A DNA stretch of 62,301 nucleotides. It comes from an uncultured SAR86 cluster bacterium (lineage in GTDB: Bacteria > Pseudomonadota > Gammaproteobacteria > Magnimaribacterales > D2472). The notes below the pieces were generated by a model. The model was not told where the DNA came from, did no database searches, and worked only from the letters and a program-made list of their open reading frames with translations. The stretch is taken from assembly GCA_902579825.1 (NCBI GenBank), contig CACHII010000006.1, positions 1 to 62,301 on the forward strand, written 5' to 3'. The first letter of the stretch is position 1; the number at the start of each line of letters is the position of its first letter. Both the position numbers and the translations under genes were made by a program. Shown in pieces: positions 17,094 through 25,144 of this stretch.

Positions 17094-19379
17094 ATGCATA
17101 CAAAATTCATTAAATTTTTGATAATTTTATTAACTCCATGTTTGTATGCAGAGTCTATTGTTATTGATGCTAAATTAGATGAATCAGACTGGGATAATGC
17201 CCTTGTAATCAATGACTACTATGAAACCGTTCCTTTTACACTGGTGCCCGCAAAAGTAAAGACTATTACAAAAATATTTTCCAATGAAGAGGGAATTTAT
17301 GTAGGCTTCAAGAACTTCCAAGAGAATTCTTCAATGCAATCGAATAAGTCTATGAGAGACGAAGTCCCAAATAATGTTGAACAAAATGGTATTGCAATTG
17401 ACTTTGATGCAGAAGGCCTAAAAGCATACATGTTTTTTGTTACTCTAGCGGACATCCAAGGTGATGGAATCAGGCGTCTAGGAGGATGGCCTCAATTTGA
17501 TTGGGATGGTGATTGGGAGGTAAAGACAAAAGAATATGATGGATATTGGATTTCAGAATTTTTAATACCATGGAATGTTGTTTTGCTTAAAAATACTGAT
17601 GACGAAAAAAGAACAATCAATGTTACTACTTTTCGATATCTGGCTGAGACTCAATCATGGCTTAATGACTCAAAAACAAGTGGATTCAGAGCAAGTTTTT
17701 TATCAAAACTTAAGCCGATTCAAGTTGGAAACTATACAAAAGGCAAGGTCAATTATTTCCCTTATGTATCTAAAACATATAACTCTGTAACTGGCTTTAA
17801 TGAGGATAAAGTTGGTGCAGAAATTTTTGTTAATACGGGCGCAGGTAAACAAATTAATCTCACATTAAATCCAGATTTTGGCCAGGCTGAAAGCGATGAA
17901 GTTATTGTTAACTTCTCAGCACAAGAAACATTTTATTCTGAGAAAAGAGCCTTCTTTAATGAAAACCAATCTCTTTTTGATCTATCTCATTACGATAGAT
18001 ATCGAGTAATAAATACAAGAAGAATAGGAGCTAAAAGCTCATATGATTGCGACAATTCTATTGATGAAGATGGATGTAACAATGCTAAAAAGAACTATAC
18101 GGATATAGACTTTGCATTACGGTATACCCAAAAAAATCTTAATTCAGACTTAGGATTTTTTGTTGCTCAAGAATCAGATGAATCATTTACAAGAGGAAAA
18201 AACTTTTATGCCATTAGAACTAAGAGTAAAGTCAATAATAGATCTATTGGTTACTTTTTAACGCATGTTGTTAATAATTTTACAAATGAAAAAGCTACGG
18301 TGAATGTAATTGATTTTACAAATATCAAGTCAGATAAATTAACTCTTTACAATGATATTCTTTTCTCTGAAAAAGAAGATGATAATGGCTTAGGAATTAG
18401 GTCACAATTTGTTTACCAATCTAGTCCATTGAAAAGAAGATCGGGAAGTATTTTATACTTTGAAGACTCTTTTAAACTTAATGATTTTGGATATTTAAAA
18501 AAAGCTGATTGGTTTCATTTTGGTATTGGTTCTGATTTAACTAAAATCAACTTTAAAGAATCGAGTCCAATAAAGGAAAGAAAAATTGGAATAGATTTTA
18601 ACTATGATTCTGATACTTCAGGTAACTCAAATCCAATTCAATTGAAACAAGAATATAATTATAAATATAAGAATACATCTTCCTTTCAAGCCTCTTGGGA
18701 TCTCAAAACCTCAGGAAAAAATACAACCATCACTAGAAAAAATGTTGACTTCCCATTTGTTAAAAATAAAGGGAGTTTTAGTTTTAATTTAGATTATGAA
18801 TCGCCTAGTTTTGGAACTTGGGAGTATGACTGGAGGATTGGGTATGAAACTGCAGACAAGTACAAATCTTGGAGCTCAGAAGGTTATGAAAGAAGGTTTG
18901 CAAAAATTGCTGGTTCATATTATCCAATAGACAATTTTAAATTAAGTTACTCCTTCAGAGTCAGGGAAGAAGATGAATGGCTAAATTGGATAGATGGCAA
19001 TGAATTAGCAGTATATGATCTAACTCAAAGAATTATTTCTTTTAACATGAACTGGTTTAAAGGAAGAAAGCATGAAGTGAGATTAAAAAGTCAATTTGTT
19101 GCATTAGATGCACAAAATCCAGTAAGTTTAATTTCTAATTCAGATGGTTATCTTCTAAATTATACAAGTGATGTGAAACCATTTACCGAAGGAATTACTT
19201 CTTTTCAGATAAGGTATAAATATGAAATTGCTCCTTTATCTTATATCTATGCTGTCTATACAAAAGGAGGAAGAGTATATGACGATGAAAATGAAAGAAA
19301 TACTTCAAAAATATTTAAAGATCCTTGGGAAGACCCTGATAATGAAATTTTCTCTTTAAAATTTAGACTTAAATTTTAA
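17094..19379 (+). CDS. Exported DUF5916 / CBM9-like outer-membrane protein
   Basis: A 761-residue exported protein. A signal peptide covers ~1-19 (ends LYAES). Residues ~22-215 form a carbohydrate-binding family 9-like domain (IDAKLDESDWDNA, GGWPQFDWDGDWEVKTKEYDGYWISEFLIPW). The remainder is the DUF5916 region: SEKRAFFNENQSLFDL followed by alternating hydrophobic strands that look like an outer-membrane beta-barrel, ending in an aromatic-rich FSLKFRLKF that resembles a barrel C-terminal signal. Function is unknown; a role in surface binding or uptake is only a guess. It stands alone, 24 bases after fau and convergent with ilvA. Confidence 0.78.
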   Translation: MHTKFIKFLIILLTPCLYAESIVIDAKLDESDWDNALVINDYYETVPFTLVPAKVKTITKIFSNEEGIYVGFKNFQENSSMQSNKSMRDEVPNNVEQNGIAIDFDAEGLKAYMFFVTLADIQGDGIRRLGGWPQFDWDGDWEVKTKEYDGYWISEFLIPWNVVLLKNTDDEKRTINVTTFRYLAETQSWLNDSKTSGFRASFLSKLKPIQVGNYTKGKVNYFPYVSKTYNSVTGFNEDKVGAEIFVNTGAGKQINLTLNPDFGQAESDEVIVNFSAQETFYSEKRAFFNENQSLFDLSHYDRYRVINTRRIGAKSSYDCDNSIDEDGCNNAKKNYTDIDFALRYTQKNLNSDLGFFVAQESDESFTRGKNFYAIRTKSKVNNRSIGYFLTHVVNNFTNEKATVNVIDFTNIKSDKLTLYNDILFSEKEDDNGLGIRSQFVYQSSPLKRRSGSILYFEDSFKLNDFGYLKKADWFHFGIGSDLTKINFKESSPIKERKIGIDFNYDSDTSGNSNPIQLKQEYNYKYKNTSSFQASWDLKTSGKNTTITRKNVDFPFVKNKGSFSFNLDYESPSFGTWEYDWRIGYETADKYKSWSSEGYERRFAKIAGSYYPIDNFKLSYSFRVREEDEWLNWIDGNELAVYDLTQRIISFNMNWFKGRKHEVRLKSQFVALDAQNPVSLISNSDGYLLNYTSDVKPFTEGITSFQIRYKYEIAPLSYIYAVYTKGGRVYDDENERNTSKIFKDPWEDPDNEIFSLKFRLKF

Positions 19380-19382
19380 ACT

Positions 19383-20936
19383 TTATCTTAGAAAATCAAT
19401 ATATGCCCTATTATTACTTTCCTCGGTAAATGGGGTATCACATTTTTGTAAATGTTTTATGAGCAGTTTTTGATTTTTATTTGGATCTTCGATTCCAATC
19501 AAAATGTTCCCATAGGCTGATCCAATATTTCTATAATGAAATAAAGATATATTCCATTTAGTTCCAAATTTTTCAAGAAAGTTTAATAAAGCTCCTGGCC
19601 TTTCAGGAAATTCACCATTAAAAAGTCTCTCAGTGTTTTTCGATTTCATTGAGCTATTACCTCTTCCACCAACCATATGCCTTAAGTGATCATTAGATAT
19701 TTCATTGTTGGTATAGTCGCTAAATTTATAGTTTAATTTTCTTAACTTTATTTTTAATTTCTTAAAGCTTTTCTCTGAGGAAGTCCTGATACCAACAAGC
19801 ACATAAGCATCATTGTCGTCTGATTTTCTGTAATTAAATTCTGTAACAGGTAATTTTCCAAATATTTTTGCTAGCTTTAGAAAGCTGCCTGGCTGCTCAG
19901 GTATTTTTATGCTTAATATTTTTTCTCTATTCTCGCCAAGTTCTGATCTTTCAACAATAAAACCAAGCTTTTGAAAATTTACATTTGCTCCAGAGCTGAG
20001 AGCTAAGAGATTTTTATTCTTTACTCTTCTTGAATATTTTTTTAAGCCAGCGAGTGCAACTGCGCCAGATGGCTCAGATAAAACTCTTGTATCTTCAAAG
20101 ATATCTTTTACAGCAGCACAAACCTCATCAATATTTACTGTCATTACTTCATCTACGCACTCTTTAATAACATCTAAATTGTTTTTACCAACTTGGGATA
20201 CAGCCACACCATCTGCAAACAGCCCTACCCTATCTAACATTACACGTTTATTTGATTTAAGCGCCTCGGTAAGACACGCTGAATCATTAACCTCGACGCC
20301 TATAATTTTTATCTTTTTCTTGCATTGTTTAATCCATGCAGAAATCCCTGCCAACAATCCTCCACCACCAACAGGTACAAAAATTACATCATAATCAATT
20401 TCATCATCTAAAATTTCTTTCCCGATAGTGCCTTGACCAGCTATTGTGAATGGATCATCAAATGGATGAACAAAAGTGTATTTATTTTGTCTTGAAATTT
20501 TTAAAGCTTTTACTAATGCATGAGCAAGATTTTCACCATGAAGTGTTACTTTCGCTCCAAGTCTTTTTACAGAATTTAATTTGTTTTCAGGTGCTGTTAC
20601 TGGCATGACAATGTTACATTTTATTTTTAGCTTCTTACACGCCAAAGCAACCCCTTGAGCATGATTACCTGCAGAGGCTGCAATGATACCTAAAGATTTC
20701 TTTTTATCTGAAAGATTAACAATCTTGTTATAAGCTCCCCTATTCTTAAAAGAAAATATAGGTTGAAGATCTTCTCTTTTTAAATAAATATTATTATTTT
20801 CTTTCATAGAAAGATTGACTGCATGTGTAGTGGGAGAATCTATTGCAACGTCGTATACAACTGATGCCTCAGGAATTAACTTTAGGTATTTTTTTGAATT
20901 CTTAAAATTTCCTATTTTTTTTATTTTTAATCTCAA
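19383..20936 (-). CDS. ilvA: Threonine ammonia-lyase, biosynthetic
   Basis: PLP enzyme that deaminates threonine to 2-oxobutanoate, the first step of isoleucine synthesis. The PLP lysine is K64 in FSFKNRGAYN. A phosphate-binding glycine run (PVGGGGLLAG) and SGANVNFQK follow. Two C-terminal ACT-like regulatory domains (IPEQPGSFLKLAK and FPERPGALLNFLEKFG) indicate feedback control by isoleucine. Length 517 matches E. coli (514). The only start in reach of the normal N-terminus is TTG at 20936. The gene is divergent from rpiA and 3 bases from the convergent DUF5916 gene. Confidence 0.96.
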   Translation of the reverse strand: MRLKIKKIGNFKNSKKYLKLIPEASVVYDVAIDSPTTHAVNLSMKENNNIYLKREDLQPIFSFKNRGAYNKIVNLSDKKKSLGIIAASAGNHAQGVALACKKLKIKCNIVMPVTAPENKLNSVKRLGAKVTLHGENLAHALVKALKISRQNKYTFVHPFDDPFTIAGQGTIGKEILDDEIDYDVIFVPVGGGGLLAGISAWIKQCKKKIKIIGVEVNDSACLTEALKSNKRVMLDRVGLFADGVAVSQVGKNNLDVIKECVDEVMTVNIDEVCAAVKDIFEDTRVLSEPSGAVALAGLKKYSRRVKNKNLLALSSGANVNFQKLGFIVERSELGENREKILSIKIPEQPGSFLKLAKIFGKLPVTEFNYRKSDDNDAYVLVGIRTSSEKSFKKLKIKLRKLNYKFSDYTNNEISNDHLRHMVGGRGNSSMKSKNTERLFNGEFPERPGALLNFLEKFGTKWNISLFHYRNIGSAYGNILIGIEDPNKNQKLLIKHLQKCDTPFTEESNNRAYIDFLR

Positions 20937-20975
20937 TTTAAATCACAATTAATATTTTTCTTGTATTATAACTGC

Positions 20976-21614
20976 ATGAGTGCTGCAAAGATAAGTGTTG
21001 CAAAAAAAGCTGTAAAATATATTGAAGACAAAATTTCAAAAGAAACTGTTATTGGTATTGGAACAGGATCCACAGTAAATTTTTTTATTCAGGAGCTTTG
21101 CAATTTAAAACATCATTTTAAAGGAGTTGTATCAAGTTCTAACGCATCTTCTGAACTTCTTAAAGAAAAAAGTATTGAAGTCTTTAGTTTGAATGATGTG
21201 AACGAGGTTGAATTTTATATCGACGGTGCAGATGAGGTAACACCTGAAAACTTTTTAATTAAAGGTGGTGGTGGTGCTCATACAAGAGAAAAGATAGTTG
21301 CAGCTGCATCTAATGAATTTATTTGTATTGTGGATAAAACAAAGCTGGTCAATAAACTTGGGGCCTTCCCTCTTCCAGTGGAAGTTATTCCTGAAAGTAG
21401 GAGTATGGTCGCTAGAAAAATTACTGCTATGGGAGGCAAGCCAGTATATAGAAATAATTTTCTTACTGATCAAAAAAATCACATACTTGATATTCATGAT
21501 ATAGATATTAGTGATCCTGCAAGACTTGAAGAGATTCTTAATAATATTCCAGGCGTTGTAGACAATGGTGTTTTTGCAAAAAACAAGCCACAGTTAGTTT
21601 TGATTTCAGATTAA
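20976..21614 (+). CDS. rpiA: Ribose-5-phosphate isomerase A
   Basis: Interconverts ribose-5-phosphate and ribulose-5-phosphate in the pentose phosphate pathway. From the ATG at 20976 it has 212 residues starting MSAAKISVAKKA; an upstream in-frame TTG at 20961 adds five residues and is less likely. Motifs are GIGTGSTVNFFI, SSNASSELLKEK, YIDGADEV and IKGGGGAHTREKI (the last with the catalytic lysine). ilvA-rpiA divergence is the same as in E. coli and relatives. Confidence 0.96.
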   Translation: MSAAKISVAKKAVKYIEDKISKETVIGIGTGSTVNFFIQELCNLKHHFKGVVSSSNASSELLKEKSIEVFSLNDVNEVEFYIDGADEVTPENFLIKGGGGAHTREKIVAAASNEFICIVDKTKLVNKLGAFPLPVEVIPESRSMVARKITAMGGKPVYRNNFLTDQKNHILDIHDIDISDPARLEEILNNIPGVVDNGVFAKNKPQLVLISD

Positions 21615-21616
21615 AG

Positions 21617-22141
21617 TTATAAAAGCTCTTCTATTTGATTTTTAAGCTCAGGTGAATCTGGTTTTACTTTTGAGCCATATTTATATATTTTTTCACCATC
21701 TCTTGAAATGAGATATTTATTGAAATTCCAAGTTGGTTCTTCGCCAGATGCAGCAATAAGTTTTTTGAACAAAGGACTGGCTTTATTACCACGAACTTTA
21801 GAAGTAGCAAACATAGGAAAGTTTACACCATATTCCGTTGAACAAAACTCAGCAACATCTTCTTCACTTGAGTATTCCTGAAAAAAATCTCTTGAAGGGA
21901 CGCCAAGCACTACAAAACCTTGATTCTTATATTCTTCATATAGACTTTGTAGAGATGCATATTGATATGTATAACCGCATCTACTTGCTACGTTTACAAC
22001 CATAACAACGTTATCTTCATATTTGCATAAATTTACAGTTTCAGAAGAATCTAATACTCTTATTTCTGTATCTAAAATACTCGAACATGCTAATGAGTAA
22101 GATGAAACAAACAATAAGAAATAAATGCAAATAATTTTCAT
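21617..22141 (-). CDS. Exported glutathione peroxidase-family protein
   Basis: Thiol peroxidase of the glutathione peroxidase family, 174 residues. A signal peptide covers ~1-19 (YSLACS), so it probably acts in the periplasm; a lipoprotein at Cys19 is possible. The peroxidatic cysteine is C55 in NVASRCGYT, a cysteine rather than selenocysteine form, and the tryptophan of the tetrad is in WNFNKYLI. Thioredoxin often serves as reductant in this form. A 28-residue ORF ends 7 bases upstream on the same strand. No clear Shine-Dalgarno. Confidence 0.9.
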   Translation of the reverse strand: MKIICIYFLLFVSSYSLACSSILDTEIRVLDSSETVNLCKYEDNVVMVVNVASRCGYTYQYASLQSLYEEYKNQGFVVLGVPSRDFFQEYSSEEDVAEFCSTEYGVNFPMFATSKVRGNKASPLFKKLIAASGEEPTWNFNKYLISRDGEKIYKYGSKVKPDSPELKNQIEELL

Positions 22142-22148
22142 AGAAATA

Positions 22149-22235
22149 TTAATAAATAGGTGTGATTGCTGATAATGATGTAATGAAAATAGTAATTAAA
22201 AAAAGTATTTCAATATTATCTCTAAATTTTCTCAT
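22149..22235 (-). CDS. Candidate 28-residue membrane peptide
   Basis: A short reading frame from ATG at 22235 to TAA at 22149. The peptide begins with a basic segment (MRKFRDN), followed by about 18 hydrophobic residues (IEILFLITIFITSLSAI) and ends TPIY, the layout of a single-span small membrane protein. It lies 7 bases before the glutathione peroxidase start and just after the terminator of the candidate small RNA. There is no clear Shine-Dalgarno and no homologue I can name, so it may be chance or a decayed signal sequence. Confidence 0.3.
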   Translation of the reverse strand: MRKFRDNIEILFLITIFITSLSAITPIY

Positions 22236-22252
22236 TAAATAAACCCATTTTT

Positions 22253-22280
22253 AAAAGATTGGAGGGACTAAGCCCTCCAA
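22253..22280 (-). terminator. Rho-independent terminator of the candidate small RNA
   Basis: On the minus strand, TTGGAGGG (22280-22273) and CCCTCCAA (22266-22259) form a perfect 8-bp stem with a 6-base loop, followed by TCTTTT (22258-22253). Clear terminators are rare in this window. On the plus strand the same hairpin is not followed by a T-run. Confidence 0.6.
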
Positions 22281-22325
22281 ATACCAGAGTGTCAGCAAAA
22301 TTAATAGGGGAGAGGAGTGCTGACA
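22253..22325 (-). ncRNA. Candidate small regulatory RNA with CU-rich loop
   Basis: About 73 nt, read on the minus strand. The 5' hairpin pairs TGTCAGCA (22325-22318) with TGCTGACA (22297-22290) around a 20-base loop containing CTCCTCTCCCC, an anti-Shine-Dalgarno-like run. A short linker is followed by a GC-rich hairpin (22280-22259) and a T-run, a typical Rho-independent terminator. A promoter is positioned to start transcription at the base of the first stem. Promoter, hairpin with exposed C/U loop and terminator together form a complete sRNA gene. I do not recognise it as a named family. It fills most of the 288-base gpx/fadB-like gap. Confidence 0.6.
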
Positions 22326-22331
22326 TTTATT

Positions 22332-22359
22332 ATTATATATATTTATAATTAATTATCAA
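22332..22359 (-). promoter_or_regulatory. Near-consensus sigma70 promoter for the candidate small RNA
   Basis: Reading the minus strand, TTGATA (22359-22354) and a perfect TATAAT (22337-22332) are separated by 16 bases. The predicted start, 6-8 bases beyond the -10, falls at 22324-22326, exactly where the first stem of the candidate RNA begins. Confidence 0.55.
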
Positions 22360-22392
22360 TACTATTTATAAAATAAAATGCTTTTTTTTATG

Positions 22393-22398
22393 TATAAT
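22393..22398 (+). promoter_or_regulatory. Candidate -10 element for the beta-oxidation gene
   Basis: A perfect TATAAT preceded by TG-like context (ATGTATAATGC) lies 32 bases before the TTG start at 22430. No good -35 hexamer is seen. The message would have a leader of about 25 bases carrying TTGGAG at 22417-22422, a good Shine-Dalgarno that supports the TTG start. Confidence 0.4.
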
Positions 22399-22429
22399 GC
22401 ATTTTTAACTTAAATTTTGGAGAAATACA

Positions 22430-24583
22430 TTGAAAGGCACTGTTTTGTATGAAGTTAGGGATAATATAGCAATACTTACTATAGATAACCCACCCGTCAA
22501 CCCTTTAAGTGATGGGGTTAGAAATGGATTATATGAATCGCTTGTCAAAGCAGAAGAAGATGCAAATGTAAAAGGTGTAGTTTTAACGGGAAAAGGTAGA
22601 GCTTTTATTGCAGGTGCTGATATCTCTGAATTTGGTGGCAATGTAGAAGGAAAAAGTCTTAATGAAGTATTTAAAAAACTAGAATTCTGCGAAAAGCCTG
22701 TTGTTGCTGCAATCAATGGAATTGCGCTTGGTGGAGGGCTTGAAACAGCTTTATGTTGTAATTATAGAATAGCTGATATTAATGCATTTGTTGGTCTGCC
22801 AGAAGTAAATTTGGGGCTTTTGCCAGGCGGTGGAGGAACACAAAGACTTCCAAGGTTAGCAGGCCCAAGCGAAGCTCTTAAAATGATGCTTTCAGGATCT
22901 CATGTACCTGCTAAAAAAGCTTTAAATATGGGCATAGTAGATAAAATTTCTGAAAATGTTGTAGAGGATTCAATTGAATTTGTTAAAAATATCGCTTCTG
23001 AAACTAATACTTATCCGAAAGTAAGAGATAAAAATGAAAAAATGCTTGAAGCTAGAGGTAGTGATAATGTTATGGTTGAGGCTCAAGCAATGGCTGCCAA
23101 AAGTAGGAAAGGTCAATTTGCACCAGGTCAAATAATAAAGTGTGTAGAAGCGGCTATAAGTCTTGACGATTTTGATAAAGGTTTAAAAAAAGAAGGTGAA
23201 TATTTTCTTGAGTGCTTAATGCACCCTCAAAGAGAGGCTATGATTCATATTTTCTTTGGTGAAAGAGCTGCATCAAAAATTTCAGATGTTCCAAAAGATA
23301 CCCAAATTATAGATATTAAAAAAGCTGGCATTATTGGATCTGGAACTATGGGTGGGGGGATAGCAATGTGTTTTGCTAATGCTGGAATTCCTGTTCATAT
23401 AATAGATCAAGATGAAGATAACTTAAAAAGAGGTATTTCTGTTATTGAAAAAAACTATGATTTTATGGTTAATAAAGGCAGGTTAACTAGCGATCAAAAA
23501 GATGCTGTATTTGGTTTCGTTACATCTAGTCTTGATTATTCGGATATTTCTGACTGCGATATAGTTATTGAAGCAGTTTACGAAAATTTAGAATTAAAAC
23601 ATGAAATATTTAAGGCTTTAGATCAACACGTAAAACCTGAGGCAATACTTGCAAGTAATACGTCTGGTTTAGACATAGATTCTATAGCATCAGTTACATC
23701 AAGGCCAGAAAAGATAGTAGGTACTCACTTTTTTAGTCCAGCAAACATTATGAGGTTACTTGAGGTCGTTAGAGGAGACCATACATCAGATGAGACTTTG
23801 GCTACCATTATGGCAATAGGCAAGAAACTAAAAAAAGCTGCTGTGGTATCTTTGAATGCACCAGGATTCATCGGAAACAGAATGTTGTTTGGTTATACAG
23901 CACAAGCGAATATGCTTTTACTCGAAGGCGCCCTTCCCCATCAAATTGATCAAGCTTTAGAATCTTTTGGATTAAATATGGGTCCATTTAGAATGATGGA
24001 CCTCGTTGGGTTAGATTTAGGTTGGAGAGCAAGAAAATTAAGTGGAAAAGAATCACCATTACACGCAAAAATTGGAGACGAACTATGTGAGCAAGATAGA
24101 TATGGTCAAAAAAATGGGGCAGGTTATTACAATTATTCTGAAGGATCTCGTGCACCTAATCCTGCACCTGAAAACGAAGCAATATATGAAAATATATCTT
24201 CAGAAAATGGTTTTAAAAGAAGAGAAATATCGGATGAAGAAATTATTGATAGATGCATTCTTGCATTAATTAATGAAGGAGCTGATATTTTATCTGAAGG
24301 TGTTGCTCAACGAGCAGCAGATATAGACGTTGTATATATAAATGGATATGGTTTTCCAATTTGGAGAGGCGGTCCAATGCATCATGCTAATGCGTTGGGG
24401 CTTGATGTTGTTATAGAAAAGCTAGAAAAATATAAAGAATTAACTAGTAGTGATGTATTTAAGCCAAGTGAAATGCTAGTTAAATTAGCTAAAGATGGAC
24501 TTAAGCTTGGAGAAGCGCCTAGCAAGGAAGAAAGAAAAGAAAAATTAGGATTTGAGATGTCATCTGTTGCGAACAATTTCTAA
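22430..24583 (+). CDS. Multifunctional enoyl-CoA hydratase / 3-hydroxyacyl-CoA dehydrogenase
   Basis: Fatty-acid beta-oxidation alpha-type protein of 717 residues (FadB/FadJ and peroxisomal MFE-1 family). The N-terminal crotonase domain has GRAFIAGADISEF (57-69), E105 in GGGLE and E125 in GLPEVNLGLLPGGGG, the hydratase catalytic acids. The NAD-binding domain starts near residue 297 (GIIGSGTMGGGIA). GTHFFSPANIMRLLEVV and the C-terminal helical domain complete the dehydrogenase. The N-terminus resembles MFE-1 more than E. coli FadB. The start is TTG with TTGGAG upstream. No thiolase gene is adjacent, so the partner is elsewhere. Confidence 0.93.
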   Translation: MKGTVLYEVRDNIAILTIDNPPVNPLSDGVRNGLYESLVKAEEDANVKGVVLTGKGRAFIAGADISEFGGNVEGKSLNEVFKKLEFCEKPVVAAINGIALGGGLETALCCNYRIADINAFVGLPEVNLGLLPGGGGTQRLPRLAGPSEALKMMLSGSHVPAKKALNMGIVDKISENVVEDSIEFVKNIASETNTYPKVRDKNEKMLEARGSDNVMVEAQAMAAKSRKGQFAPGQIIKCVEAAISLDDFDKGLKKEGEYFLECLMHPQREAMIHIFFGERAASKISDVPKDTQIIDIKKAGIIGSGTMGGGIAMCFANAGIPVHIIDQDEDNLKRGISVIEKNYDFMVNKGRLTSDQKDAVFGFVTSSLDYSDISDCDIVIEAVYENLELKHEIFKALDQHVKPEAILASNTSGLDIDSIASVTSRPEKIVGTHFFSPANIMRLLEVVRGDHTSDETLATIMAIGKKLKKAAVVSLNAPGFIGNRMLFGYTAQANMLLLEGALPHQIDQALESFGLNMGPFRMMDLVGLDLGWRARKLSGKESPLHAKIGDELCEQDRYGQKNGAGYYNYSEGSRAPNPAPENEAIYENISSENGFKRREISDEEIIDRCILALINEGADILSEGVAQRAADIDVVYINGYGFPIWRGGPMHHANALGLDVVIEKLEKYKELTSSDVFKPSEMLVKLAKDGLKLGEAPSKEERKEKLGFEMSSVANNF

Positions 24584-25144
24584 TTAAGTTTTTATTAGGA
24601 CTTTTGTCCCTTCTTCGACTTTATCGTATAGATAAATTACATCTTGATTAAACATTCGTATGCAGCCATGGCTTGCTTTTTGTCCTATTAGTCCTTCTTC
24701 ATGTGTACCATGGATATATATATATCTATCATATGAATCCACTCCAGATCCTTTATTTTTTCCTGCTTCAAGCCCTTCTAACCATAAAATTCTTGAAGTA
24801 ACAAAGTCATCATCAGAATCAATTTTTTCATTGATAATCTTAGCTTTTCTGCTTGTATTTTTTCTAGCAATAAATATGGTATTGATTGAAACATCTGTCC
24901 CTATTTTTTCTTTAATTTCATGAGATCCGAGTGGGGTTTTATATGAATTTTCTATAGAACCCTCGCCAAATCTTGACGTTGAAACAGGAAAACTTTGTTT
25001 TAATTTATCTTTTTCAAATAAATATAGTCTTTGTTCTGAAATATCAACAATAATTCGGTTGCTACCATTAGTATTTGCTTCAATATATTCAGACAGAAAT
25101 ACAATAGCAGTAAGGATTATTATACTTTTTTTGATCTTAGACAT
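24584..25144 (-). CDS. L,D-transpeptidase (YkuD domain)
   Basis: Periplasmic cross-linking or lipoprotein-anchoring transpeptidase. From the ATG at 25144 it has 186 residues with a signal peptide (KKSIIILTAIVFLSEYIEA). The frame extends to 25162, but the first six residues are non-conserved. The YkuD domain spans about 35-185, with IIVDISEQRLYLFE and the catalytic motif HGTHEEGLIGQKASHGCIRM, whose cysteine forms the acyl-enzyme. It overlaps the 3' end of lnt by 25 bases, so it is the last gene of the miaB-phoH-ybeY-corC-lnt operon, an unusual addition to that cluster. Confidence 0.9.
   Translation of the reverse strand: MSKIKKSIIILTAIVFLSEYIEANTNGSNRIIVDISEQRLYLFEKDKLKQSFPVSTSRFGEGSIENSYKTPLGSHEIKEKIGTDVSINTIFIARKNTSRKAKIINEKIDSDDDFVTSRILWLEGLEAGKNKGSGVDSYDRYIYIHGTHEEGLIGQKASHGCIRMFNQDVIYLYDKVEEGTKVLIKT

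Noticed and set aside
22183-22242. 19-codon ORF on the plus strand before the beta-oxidation gene
   Set aside because: Lies opposite the more protein-like 28-codon frame, has no ribosome binding site and shows only AT-rich codons; looks like chance.
22259-22325. The two hairpins read as a plus-strand riboswitch or leader of the beta-oxidation gene
   Set aside because: On the plus strand neither hairpin is followed by a T-run, and the beta-oxidation gene has its own TATAAT downstream at 22393. The minus-strand reading explains promoter, stems and T-run together.
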